In this document: positions 6,137-12,428 of the stretch, piece by piece
Layout of the letters: every line of letters begins with the position of its first letter
How positions within the stretch are numbered: position 1 is the first letter of the stretch
Assembly: GCA_038213005.1 (NCBI GenBank)
Contig: JBBQTU010000126.1
Location: 1-12,428, forward strand
From: JBBQTU01 sp038213005
GTDB lineage: Bacteria; Planctomycetota; Phycisphaerae; Tepidisphaerales; Tepidisphaeraceae
Direction: 5' to 3'
DNA length: 12,428 nucleotides
Position numbers and translations under genes: made by a program
The notes under the pieces: generated by a model
The model's input: only the letters and a program-made list of their open reading frames with translations
Told to the model about the DNA's origin: nothing
The model's database searches: none

Positions 6137-7264
6137 TCACCGCATCCTCATCAGCAGCAGCGCCTCGGCCATCAGTCCGGGGCCGAAGCCAAGGGCCAGA
6201 CACGGCCCAGGTTGGGCGGATTCGCGCAGGCGATTCAGGATGCACAGAATCGTCGCCGACGAGACATTGCCGTGCTCGCTGAGAGTTTGCCGCGAGATGT
6301 CGCTGGCGCCAGGCGGCAATCCCAGCGACTCACAAACGCCGGTCAGCACCTTCGGCCCGCCGGGGTGGATCGCCCAGTTGGGGATCGAGGCGATGGTCAT
6401 GCCGCGCCGGGTGAGCCACTCATCCAGCCAGCCTTTGACGTGCTGGCGGATCAGGTCGGGCACTTGCGGCGAGAGGGTCATCTCAAAACCGTGGTTGCCG
6501 ATGCGCCAGGTCATGGCATCTTCGCAGTCCGGCAGCAGGAGACTGGCGCTGTCATGGAGCAGCCAGGTGCCAGGCTTGGCCGAGTCGGCCGGGCCGACGA
6601 CGGCGGCAGCCGAGGCGTCGGCGAAGAGCGAATTGGCCACCAATCGCTGCGGATGCCAGCCGTAGGCGAAGTGGAGGCTGCACAACTCCACACAGCACAC
6701 CAGGACGCGGGCGGATGGATTCGCCCGCACGATGTCCACCGCCGTGCCCAGGGCATTGAACGCCGCATGGCACCCCATGAACCCCACGTGCAGCCGCTTC
6801 ACCGACGGCGCCAGCGCCAACCGTTTGATCAACGCGACATCCACACCCGGGGCGAAAAAGCCCGTGCATGAGACGGTGATCAGGTGAGTAATCTCTGCCG
6901 GCTCGACCGCGGCGTCAGCGAGTGCCTGGCGAGACGATGCCTCTGCCAGGTCTGGAGCATGGGCAACATACTGCGCCATCCGGTCGGCGGTCGTGGGTCC
7001 CCTGTCCTGCGGTGAACATTTCGGTTTGAAAAACGCCTGTGCCGCCGCGGACGCGTCGCCGGTTGCGCCGGTCAGCAGCACCGTCCCTCGGGTGGTTACG
7101 CCCGTCTTCTTGAAGATCACGCGAACCCACTGCGCCTGCGTCGGGTCGGCCGAGCAGCGGTCGGCCGCGATCTCGGCAGCAACGTCCTGCGGCAGGCCCG
7201 GCGGAAACACCTGGCCCATGCCCAAGAGCGCAACAGGCCGATCGCTTCTGATCACATCGCTCAT
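6137..7264 (-). CDS. Type III polyketide synthase (chalcone/stilbene synthase family)
   Basis: The 375-residue protein has the complete type III PKS catalytic triad: Cys165 in VGFMGCHAAFNAL, His300 in WAIHPGGPKVL and Asn333 in SEHGNVSSATI. The family also fits at VSCTGFFAPGVD (131-142) and the C-terminal GFGPGLMAEALLL. The homodimeric enzyme takes an acyl-CoA starter, extends it with malonyl-CoA and cyclises the product; bacterial members make alkylresorcinols, alkylpyrones or tetrahydroxynaphthalene. As last gene of the operon it starts 17 bp after the flavoprotein stop, with a strong AGAAGAGGAG site upstream of the ATG. The downstream neighbour is convergent. Clusters of this composition in planctomycetes have, as I recall, been linked to alkylresorcinols. 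The exact product cannot be deduced here because starter choice depends on pocket residues I cannot assign. Confidence 0.92.
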   Translation of the reverse strand: MSDVIRSDRPVALLGMGQVFPPGLPQDVAAEIAADRCSADPTQAQWVRVIFKKTGVTTRGTVLLTGATGDASAAAQAFFKPKCSPQDRGPTTADRMAQYVAHAPDLAEASSRQALADAAVEPAEITHLITVSCTGFFAPGVDVALIKRLALAPSVKRLHVGFMGCHAAFNALGTAVDIVRANPSARVLVCCVELCSLHFAYGWHPQRLVANSLFADASAAAVVGPADSAKPGTWLLHDSASLLLPDCEDAMTWRIGNHGFEMTLSPQVPDLIRQHVKGWLDEWLTRRGMTIASIPNWAIHPGGPKVLTGVCESLGLPPGASDISRQTLSEHGNVSSATILCILNRLRESAQPGPCLALGFGPGLMAEALLLMRMR

Positions 7265-7281
7265 TCACGAACTCCTCTTCT

Positions 7282-8445
7282 TCAGTTTGCCCGAGCCGCC
7301 GGGATCGCCAGCGGCGCGTTAACCACATCGGACAGTCGCCTTGCCAGTGCGGGCAGGATGCGCAGCACGCTAAATCCCATTCCCAGCGTTTGCGGCCACC
7401 GCAAGGCCCACGTCAACACCCGACAAAGCCGCATCGGCTGACCAAGCATCTCATCATGCACACTACGCCACCGTTGTGGAAGGTCTTCTTCCCACAGATC
7501 GTCGCCGCCGGGCAGCAGCCTCATGACAGCGGCGGCTGACGCGATGCCCCATTTCATCCCCTCGCCGGTAAACGGCTCCACATAGCCGCACGCATCGCCC
7601 ACGGCCAGCACGCGATCCCTGCCCAGCACCCGGCGATGCCGCGTCAGCAGCGGCGTACCGTGCATCGGCGCATCCGCCAATACCGTCTCATCCCCACATT
7701 GCCGCAGGATCTGCCGAACCAGCAGAAGCGGCCCGCCGAGCGCCCGACACCTTGCCGGGTCCAGCGCCGCGGCCAGGTCGATCCGGCCATCCTCCAGCCG
7801 CACCAGCCCCACGTATCCGCCTCGCCCCGCCCGCATCACGATCGCGTCGGCGGGAATATCCATCGCATCCGGCGGCAGCAGCGCATGCACGCCCATGCGC
7901 GAACGCGCTGAGATCATCCACGCCATCTCGGGCTGCGCATCCAAGAGTCGCCCCGCCAGCCCATCACAGGCGAAGACGACTCGGGCCCGCACCGTCTGGC
8001 TTGTGCCATGCCGGCTAAGCTGGATTTCACGCCAACCATCCGTCATCAGCCCCAGACTCACCGCCGTCTGATCCAGGAATACAGCGCCATCGGCGCGCGC
8101 CTGAGCAGCCAGAGACGCATCCAGCGCCGACCGCGACACGGCCACGCCCCCATGCGGCAACGTCAGGTGCGAGGTCGCCAGATACATCTCGACCCGGCGC
8201 AGCGGCCGGGGTGCTGCCGCACGCAGCGCATCCGAGAGGCCCAATTGGGTCATCAAAGTGATCGCGGCGGGACTGAGGCAGCATCCACAAACCTTGTCGC
8301 GCGGAAAAGCCGCGCGGTCCAGCAGCAGTGTGCGTCGACCCGCCCTCGCCAGCAGGCACGCCAGAGTGGCCCCCGTCACGCCGGCACCGACCACGATGGC
8401 ATCCCACGTGTCCTGCCCAGCGAGCATCGGTTGCGTGGCGCTCAT
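7282..8445 (-). CDS. FAD-dependent oxidoreductase (geranylgeranyl reductase/PHBH-like flavoprotein)
   Basis: The 387-residue protein has an N-terminal dinucleotide-binding motif GAGVTG (20-25) ending in LLLDR (40-44), a cysteine-rich KVCGCCLSP (51-59) like that after the fold in geranylgeranyl reductase-type flavoproteins, and the second FAD motif GDACGYVEPFTGEGM (283-297). Such enzymes hydroxylate aromatic rings or reduce prenyl chains. Next to a type III PKS, ring hydroxylation or oxidation of the polyketide toward a quinone is the likeliest role, as with the SrsC-type step in Streptomyces phenolic lipid synthesis. I chose the ATG at 8445: it overlaps the methyltransferase stop as ATGA and follows a GGGAGG site. 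An upstream extension to 8490 would only read the coding end of the methyltransferase in another frame. Translational coupling with the upstream gene is likely. Confidence 0.88.
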   Translation of the reverse strand: MSATQPMLAGQDTWDAIVVGAGVTGATLACLLARAGRRTLLLDRAAFPRDKVCGCCLSPAAITLMTQLGLSDALRAAAPRPLRRVEMYLATSHLTLPHGGVAVSRSALDASLAAQARADGAVFLDQTAVSLGLMTDGWREIQLSRHGTSQTVRARVVFACDGLAGRLLDAQPEMAWMISARSRMGVHALLPPDAMDIPADAIVMRAGRGGYVGLVRLEDGRIDLAAALDPARCRALGGPLLLVRQILRQCGDETVLADAPMHGTPLLTRHRRVLGRDRVLAVGDACGYVEPFTGEGMKWGIASAAAVMRLLPGGDDLWEEDLPQRWRSVHDEMLGQPMRLCRVLTWALRWPQTLGMGFSVLRILPALARRLSDVVNAPLAIPAARAN

Positions 8446-9146
8446 GCGGCCACCTCCCTCTGCCAAACCAGTTGCATGCGCCAGGGCCAAAGCCGCCTGA
8501 CTCGGGCCGACTGCAGCCCCGCCTCGCGTGCCATCGCCAGCAATTCAGCAGGCGTCCAGGCCGCCCGCACGCTCACCGGGCCATCAAAACGGACGATCGC
8601 ACTGCGCGACAGCACGCGGCATCCCACCCAGGCGATCACCCACCCCAGGCGCGACCGGCGAAGGTCGGTTACCACCAGCAGATGCCGCGTCGCCCCGGCC
8701 AGGCGACTCAGCAACCGCACCACGTCGGCCCGATCCAGGTGATGAAGGAACAGCGAACAGGTGACCACATCCGCCAGCGGCAACTCCTGCTCAAAGGCGC
8801 TGCCATTGCGTGTGCGAGTAGCGAGATCGGCGATGACGCCGCGCTGTTCCGCCGCCGCCAGAGCAGTCTGGCTCTGATCCACCAGCGTCAACTCCATGCC
8901 GATCCCCCTGTCCCGCGCGGCCACCGCCACCCCGATGGGCACCTCCCCGCCTCCGCAGGCCACATCGAGCAGATGCAGCCGCGACAGCCCGCGAGCCTTG
9001 GCCATCGCGACGATTGGCTTGAGCGTGCGCCGCACCGCCGACGACGCCTGATTGATCCGCTCCAGCCCCCGCAGGGCTTCCAGATGCTCCGCCATCGCAA
9101 GCCCCGGCGCGTCCATCTGTTCAGGTTGTCGCAGTCGATGCATCAC
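8442..9146 (-). CDS. Class I SAM-dependent methyltransferase
   Basis: The protein is 234 residues from GTG 9146 (or 233 from the adjacent ATG 9143). Motif I is LLDVACGGGEVP (59-70), the acidic residue binding the SAM ribose is Asp90 in LTLVD, and CSLFLHHL (130-137) is the post-motif region of UbiE/small-molecule methyltransferases. It probably O- or C-methylates the aromatic product of the co-transcribed polyketide synthase. It is the first gene of the operon and overlaps the flavoprotein start by four bases (ATGA). There is no Shine-Dalgarno. TAAGAT (9156-9151) ends 7 nt before the ATG at 9143, which favours that ATG as a leaderless start over the GTG. Family assignment is good; the substrate is inferred from context. 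Confidence 0.88.
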   Translation of the reverse strand: MMHRLRQPEQMDAPGLAMAEHLEALRGLERINQASSAVRRTLKPIVAMAKARGLSRLHLLDVACGGGEVPIGVAVAARDRGIGMELTLVDQSQTALAAAEQRGVIADLATRTRNGSAFEQELPLADVVTCSLFLHHLDRADVVRLLSRLAGATRHLLVVTDLRRSRLGWVIAWVGCRVLSRSAIVRFDGPVSVRAAWTPAELLAMAREAGLQSARVRRLWPWRMQLVWQREVAA

Positions 9147-9150
9147 TGTA

Positions 9151-9177
9151 ATCTTACCACCTTTGCTTGTTGGGCAA
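9151..9177 (-). promoter_or_regulatory. Probable promoter of the type III PKS operon
   Basis: On the minus strand TTGCCC (9177-9172) and TAAGAT (9156-9151) are separated by 15 bp, and the start ATG at 9143 follows after 7 nt. The hexamers are weak and the spacer is short. The position fits the start-proximal pattern of other genes in the window, so a leaderless operon mRNA is inferred. Confidence 0.4.
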
Positions 9178-9207
9178 GACTCGTTTTCCTAGGCAACCTC
9201 TTGGACC

Positions 9208-9225
9208 GCGGTGACATGACACCGC
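9208..9225. promoter_or_regulatory. Palindromic site between the divergent methyltransferase and SEC-C genes
   Basis: GCGGTG (9208-9213) and CACCGC (9220-9225) form a perfect inverted repeat around ACATGA, 18 bp in all and nearly palindromic throughout. It lies in the divergent region, about 30 bp upstream of the PKS operon promoter elements and 80 bp before the SEC-C start. A dimeric regulator site is possible; there is no T-run to suggest a terminator. Confidence 0.35.
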
Positions 9226-9304
9226 TTTGACGAGGTGGTCGGCGTGCTTGAATCAATCAAGGCGAATGCGGATGATGCCGCGTGGAAGCTTTGCGGAGGC
9301 TGTC

Positions 9305-10255
9305 ATGAGATATGAGTGCGAGCCATATGACTTGTGTCCCTGCGGGAGTGGGAAGAAGTACAAGTTCTGCTGCGCAGCGGCCAATAAAGGCAAGGGGCAC
9401 GGGAAATACCCCGTGGGCACCGTGGCGTTTTACGGGCCGGACGACAAAACGGTGACGAAGATGGCGGCCGGCGTGCTCCTGCGTGAAGACGCGGAGCCGA
9501 TCATGGAACGGTGGGTGAGTACGAACATCATGCAGGACGAGAAAATTGGTCAGGCGGTACGCCGGTTCTTTGCCAGCCATGGCGTGAAGACGGTCGTGTC
9601 GGCGGACGGTGTGTTGGGGTGTCCGCATGAAGAAGGGGAGGACTTCCCGGTCGGGGCGGACTGTCCGCTGTGCCCATTCTGGGCGGGGAAGCAGGGAAGC
9701 CCCCGCCGCGACGAGCCAGACGATGCGGGGGTTGAGATTGTTGAGCCCGACGAGGAGGAGGATGACGAGGATGAGGACGAGGTGCCGGGAAACAAGGACA
9801 TTCGTGAACAACACGCGCACAGCATGGCGGCGATTGAGTCCGGCATTGCGGACATGGACGCGATTGTGGGTCCTGGCGAGATCAGTCGCCAAGGAGCGAT
9901 CGAGCGGCTTCGCGGGCACCTGGTGGCAAGCCTGCGGTTGCCTTGCGAGGTCACCGGATCGGAAGACTTCCAGTGGGAGGAAGGTTACGTGATCACCGGG
10001 CTATTGGCGCAGGAGTACGCGCGGCTGAAGAAGACGCAACCGTCTTACCGAGATCGCTACGAATTGCTGGAGGTCATGCCGGACGCCCCCTCACCGTGGA
10101 AGCTCTGCGACGCGGACCTTGTGGCCAGAGCGCGGCGGATCAGTGATGGCAGAGTGTTTCTGCTGGGGTTGTCGGAGTTGGAAGCAGTGGATCGGACAAC
10201 GCCGGAAGCCGAACTGCTCAGGGCCTACTCCGCGTGGTTCGGCAACGCATGGTAG
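9305..10255 (+). CDS. SEC-C motif protein with a second zinc-binding motif and acidic linker
   Basis: The protein is 316 residues from ATG 9305, chosen because GGAGG (9295-9299) lies 5 nt upstream and residue 11 begins the SEC-C zinc motif CPCGSGKKYKFCC (Cys11, Cys13, Cys22, Cys23). A compact domain follows (YPVGTVAFYGPDD ... FFASHGVKTVVSADGVLG), ending in a second putative zinc site, Cys106, His108, Cys120 and Cys123 (GCPHEEG ... CPLCPFW). Residues 149-159 are a pure Asp/Glu run. The C-terminal half is a separate globular domain (about 195-316) ending LLRAYSAWFGNAW. SEC-C motifs occur on SecA and many unrelated proteins as zinc modules for protein contact. I do not recognise the other domains by name, although the GCPHEEG module seems recurrent in planctomycetes. 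It has no membrane segment and is probably cytoplasmic. Function unknown. Confidence 0.8.
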   Translation: MRYECEPYDLCPCGSGKKYKFCCAAANKGKGHGKYPVGTVAFYGPDDKTVTKMAAGVLLREDAEPIMERWVSTNIMQDEKIGQAVRRFFASHGVKTVVSADGVLGCPHEEGEDFPVGADCPLCPFWAGKQGSPRRDEPDDAGVEIVEPDEEEDDEDEDEVPGNKDIREQHAHSMAAIESGIADMDAIVGPGEISRQGAIERLRGHLVASLRLPCEVTGSEDFQWEEGYVITGLLAQEYARLKKTQPSYRDRYELLEVMPDAPSPWKLCDADLVARARRISDGRVFLLGLSELEAVDRTTPEAELLRAYSAWFGNAW

Positions 10256-10328
10256 GGGGTGCGGAGGGGATGGAGCGTCGGTCCTACCGCCCCACCAACA
10301 CGTTTATTTGTAATATCTACAACATAGC

Positions 10329-10371
10329 AACGCGTTGTTTCACACTTCTATTGACATAATAACGCGTTGTT
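10329..10371. promoter_or_regulatory. Two identical palindrome-core sites over the ATPase promoter
   Basis: AACGCGTTGTT occurs at 10329-10339 and 10361-10371, the palindromic core AACGCGTT being at 10329-10336 and 10361-10368. The copies are 32 bp apart, close to three helical turns. The second lies between the -35 and -10 boxes of the following gene and the first lies just upstream. This is the layout of a repressor operator pair. The surrounding 80 bp are clearly AT-richer than the rest of the window. Confidence 0.5.
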
Positions 10372-10377
10372 CATAAT
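10351..10377 (+). promoter_or_regulatory. Promoter of the DUF4143-type ATPase gene
   Basis: A perfect TTGACA (10351-10356) and CATAAT (10372-10377, 5/6) stand 15 bp apart. A GTG in the correct frame follows 7 nt after the -10 at 10385. Transcription from here cannot include the alternative TTG start at 10367, which supports a leaderless GTG start. Confidence 0.55.
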
Positions 10378-10384
10378 CCGATGT

Positions 10385-11764
10385 GTGGAACGTTCCGGCA
10401 TCAACCAGATTCTGCATTGGATGGATCGGCCTGACCGCAAGCCGCTGATTCTGCGCGGGGCGCGGCAGGTGGGCAAGACCTGGTTGGTCCGGGAGGCCGC
10501 GATGCGTTCGGGGCGGCGGCTGGTTGAGCTTAATTTTGAACGGACGCCTCTGATTGAGAAGTGTTTCGCCTCGAATGATCCCGGCAAGATTCTGGCCGAG
10601 CTGTCACTGTCGCTGGGCGTGGAGATAGATCCCGGGTCGAGCCTGTTGTTTCTGGATGAGGTCCAGGCAGCGCCGGGCATGCTCTCGCGGCTGCGATGGT
10701 TTGCCGAGCAGATGCCCGAATTGCCGGTGGTGGCGGCCGGCTCGCTGCTGGATGTGAAAACGAAGCTGGATCCGGCTTCGATGCCGGTGGGTCGGGTTGA
10801 GTATCTGTATGTCGAGCCGATGAGTTTTCCTGAGTTTCTGCAGGCCTTGGGTGAGCAGCGGTTGCTGGATCATCTTAGCGCCTGGCGGGTGGGGACGGAG
10901 TTATCGCCGGCCGCCCACGAGCGGGCCAGCGACCTCTTGAGACGGTATGCGATGGTCGGCGGCATGCCGGCGATTGTGGCAACACACGCGCCCGGGGGTG
11001 CGGCCAGAAGGTGCCGTCAACTGCAGCAGGATCTGGTGACGGCCTTCCGAGACGACTTCGCCAAATACGGCGGGCGGCTGGATCCCCGCATTCTGGATCA
11101 TGCCCTATTGGCGGTGGCGGCGATGCTTGGGCGCAAGTTCGTGTATGCCAGCATGGGAGATGGCATCAAACAGCATCAGGGGAAAGCCGCGATCGAATTG
11201 CTTGCGCAGGCGAGAGTGTGTCATCTGGTGGCTTATTCGACCGCCAATGGCATACCACTGGGCGGAGAGGTCAAAGACACGTTTCGCAAGGTGATGCTTC
11301 TGGATGTTGGCCTGCTGCAGGCATTGCTGGGGACGCCCGCTGCGGTCACCTTTCCGTCATGGGATGGTTTCGCCGACTCGGTGCGCGCTCAGATTGCCGA
11401 TCAACTTGTCGGGCAACAACTTCGGATTGCTCTTGGCGAAGAGGTCGGCGAGCCCCGGCTGTTCTACTGGCAACGGGAAGGTGGCCGGCTGGGCGAAATA
11501 GACTATCTGATTCAGGCCGCGGGGCGGATTGTGCCGATCAAACTGAATGCTGGCGCGGCCGGCGCGATGAAGAGCCTGCACCAGTTCATGTTTGACAAGC
11601 ATCTCGATCTGGCGGTTCGGGTGGACAGCAATCCGCCGTCACTGCAGCAGATGGATGTGCGGACGACGCAAAGCGACAGCGTGCAGTACAGGCTATTGAA
11701 TCTGCCACATTATCTGGTCTGGAATGTGGCACAATTGGTCAATCAGGTGGCTCCGGTTCCGTAG
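10385..11764 (+). CDS. AAA ATPase with C-terminal DUF4143 (degenerate PD-(D/E)XK-like) domain
   Basis: The protein is 459 residues from GTG 10385. Walker A is GARQVGKT (25-32) and Walker B is LLFLDE (87-92), followed by PVVAAGSLLDV and the family marker VEPMSFPEFLQAL (143-155). GGMPAIVATHAP (192-203) leads into the DUF4143 region, with ADQLVGQQLRI and FYWQREGGRLGEIDYLI (360-376). Relatives continue as PIEVKxG, completing a PD-(D/E)XK-like site; here the segment reads PIKLNAG, so the Glu and Lys of the ExK are replaced by Lys386 and Asn388. The GEID half (Glu371, Asp373) is intact. These ATPases are common accessory genes of unclear function. The frame is open to TTG 10367, giving MFIIRCV first, but the promoter argues for the GTG. 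The gene is likely autonomously transcribed and controlled by the twin AACGCGTT sites. Confidence 0.85.
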   Translation: MERSGINQILHWMDRPDRKPLILRGARQVGKTWLVREAAMRSGRRLVELNFERTPLIEKCFASNDPGKILAELSLSLGVEIDPGSSLLFLDEVQAAPGMLSRLRWFAEQMPELPVVAAGSLLDVKTKLDPASMPVGRVEYLYVEPMSFPEFLQALGEQRLLDHLSAWRVGTELSPAAHERASDLLRRYAMVGGMPAIVATHAPGGAARRCRQLQQDLVTAFRDDFAKYGGRLDPRILDHALLAVAAMLGRKFVYASMGDGIKQHQGKAAIELLAQARVCHLVAYSTANGIPLGGEVKDTFRKVMLLDVGLLQALLGTPAAVTFPSWDGFADSVRAQIADQLVGQQLRIALGEEVGEPRLFYWQREGGRLGEIDYLIQAAGRIVPIKLNAGAAGAMKSLHQFMFDKHLDLAVRVDSNPPSLQQMDVRTTQSDSVQYRLLNLPHYLVWNVAQLVNQVAPVP

Positions 11765-11787
11765 CATGCAAAGCTGCGGCCAGTCCG

Positions 11788-11793
11788 TATAAT
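11788..11793 (+). promoter_or_regulatory. -10 box of the phosphohexomutase gene
   Basis: A perfect TATAAT lies 24 nt before the ATG at 11818; no good -35 is seen. A purine-rich AAAGGGATGG between them can serve as ribosome binding site, so this gene would have a leader of about 18 nt. It overlaps no coding sequence, the ATPase stop being at 11762-11764. Confidence 0.45.
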
Positions 11794-11817
11794 CCCCCCC
11801 ACGAAAGGGATGGTGCC

Positions 11818-12428
11818 ATGGACGTATTGATGGTCGGAATTTCGGGCATGCGCGGAACAATCGGCGGAACCCTCACCCCGCCGGTGATTAACCAGATGGC
11901 GTCGGCGCTGGCGACCTGGTTGAAGCAAAATGAAAAGCCGGCCAACGGCACCCATTTCCGTGTCGTTCTCGGACGCGACTCCCGCCCCAGCGGCCCCTGG
12001 GTGCGCGATGCGGCCGTAGCGGCCCTCACCGCCAGCGGCATCGAAGTCATCGACCTCGACGTTGTCAGCACGCCCGGCGTTGCGATGATGGTCAAATACC
12101 TGTCGGCCGACGCCGGGGCGATCATCACCGCCTCGCACAACCCCATCCAGTGGAACGGCATCAAGTTCATCAACCGCCGCTGCGTGGCCCCCCCGCCCGC
12201 GATGGCCCAGCAGATCATCGACCTCTATAACGCAAAAACCACTAGTTACGTCCCCGTCCAGGAGATCAAGGCCCCGCAGAACAACAGCGAGACCCACGCC
12301 CTGCACGTCAAGAAGGTGCTGGATTACGTGGACGTGCTGGGCATCTCCTCCAAACGATACAAGGTCGTGCTCGACTCCATCAACGGCGCCGGCTGCGTTT
12401 CAGGACACACAGTGCTGTCGCGGCTCGG
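11818..12428 (+). CDS. Phosphoglucosamine/phosphomannomutase, 3' end beyond the window
   Basis: The first 203 residues are visible. They begin MDVLMVGISGMRGTIGG, the usual N-terminal GxxGxRG substrate-phosphate region of alpha-D-phosphohexomutases. The active-site phosphoserine loop is TASHNP with Ser106, preceded by LGRDSRPSG (51-59). The enzyme moves a phosphate between C1 and C6 of a hexose or glucosamine; GlmM feeds UDP-GlcNAc synthesis and ManB-type members feed GDP-mannose. The metal-binding DGDxDR and the sugar-specificity loop lie past the edge, so the substrate cannot be decided. Family length is about 450 residues, so roughly half is missing. Confidence 0.9.
   Translation, partial: MDVLMVGISGMRGTIGGTLTPPVINQMASALATWLKQNEKPANGTHFRVVLGRDSRPSGPWVRDAAVAALTASGIEVIDLDVVSTPGVAMMVKYLSADAGAIITASHNPIQWNGIKFINRRCVAPPPAMAQQIIDLYNAKTTSYVPVQEIKAPQNNSETHALHVKKVLDYVDVLGISSKRYKVVLDSINGAGCVSGHTVLSRL

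Noticed and set aside
8446..8490. N-terminal extension of the flavoprotein
   Set aside because: It overlaps the methyltransferase coding end and has a non-conserved sequence; the ATGA overlap at 8442-8445 with a GGGAGG site gives a better start.
10367..10384. TTG start for the ATPase giving MFIIRCV at the N-terminus
   Set aside because: It lies upstream of the -10 box and inside the second AACGCGTT site, so it would not be in the mRNA; the GTG at 10385 fits better, though the TTG is not excluded if another promoter exists.

Overview
The window looks like chromosomal DNA from a planctomycete, most likely class Phycisphaerae. This rests on the high GC content and on two protein types I associate with that group: a membrane protein headed by a CxxC zinc ribbon of the form 'CEYCGYxLTGLP...CPECG' (3483-4229), and a SEC-C protein carrying 'GCPHEEG...CPLCPFW' (9305-10255). 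The assignment is inference from sequence character; no rRNA or other phylogenetic marker is present. I see no tRNA, rRNA, CRISPR array or intact transposase.

Layout, left to right. A truncated M29-type aminopeptidase (minus, 1-1092) runs off the left edge. Next comes a 517-bp gap holding what looks like the remains of an orphan ribbon-helix-helix antitoxin (minus), and the promoter of the following gene. At 1610-2818 is a radical SAM/SPASM enzyme that I recognise as AhbC, the deacetylase of the siroheme-dependent alternative heme pathway; no other heme gene is nearby. A convergent small lipoprotein gene (minus, 2854-3435) is divergent from the zinc-ribbon membrane protein, which forms a probable two-gene unit with a class II-type histone deacetylase-family enzyme (4243-5244). 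Between that gene and a PaaI-type hotdog thioesterase (5560-5943) lies a 240-bp non-coding element with 18-bp terminal inverted repeats (16/18) and a perfect 8-bp flanking duplication. It is packed with hairpins and looks like a MITE.

From 9146 down to 6137 on the minus strand is a tight three-gene operon: SAM methyltransferase, FAD-dependent oxidoreductase and type III polyketide synthase. The first two genes overlap by ATGA; the last two are 17 bp apart with a good ribosome binding site. The set reads as a minimal pathway for a phenolic lipid or quinone-like product, in which the synthase builds an aromatic head group on an acyl starter, the flavoprotein oxidises it and the methyltransferase methylates it.

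The right third holds the SEC-C protein, a DUF4143-type AAA ATPase with a degenerate nuclease-like motif behind an AT-rich promoter with two identical palindromic sites, and the 5' part of a phosphoglucosamine/phosphomannomutase gene (11818 onward).

A window-wide pattern is that several genes have a -10-like hexamer only 6-8 nt before the start codon and no Shine-Dalgarno, which implies leaderless mRNAs. Genes whose -10 box lies further upstream do carry a Shine-Dalgarno.
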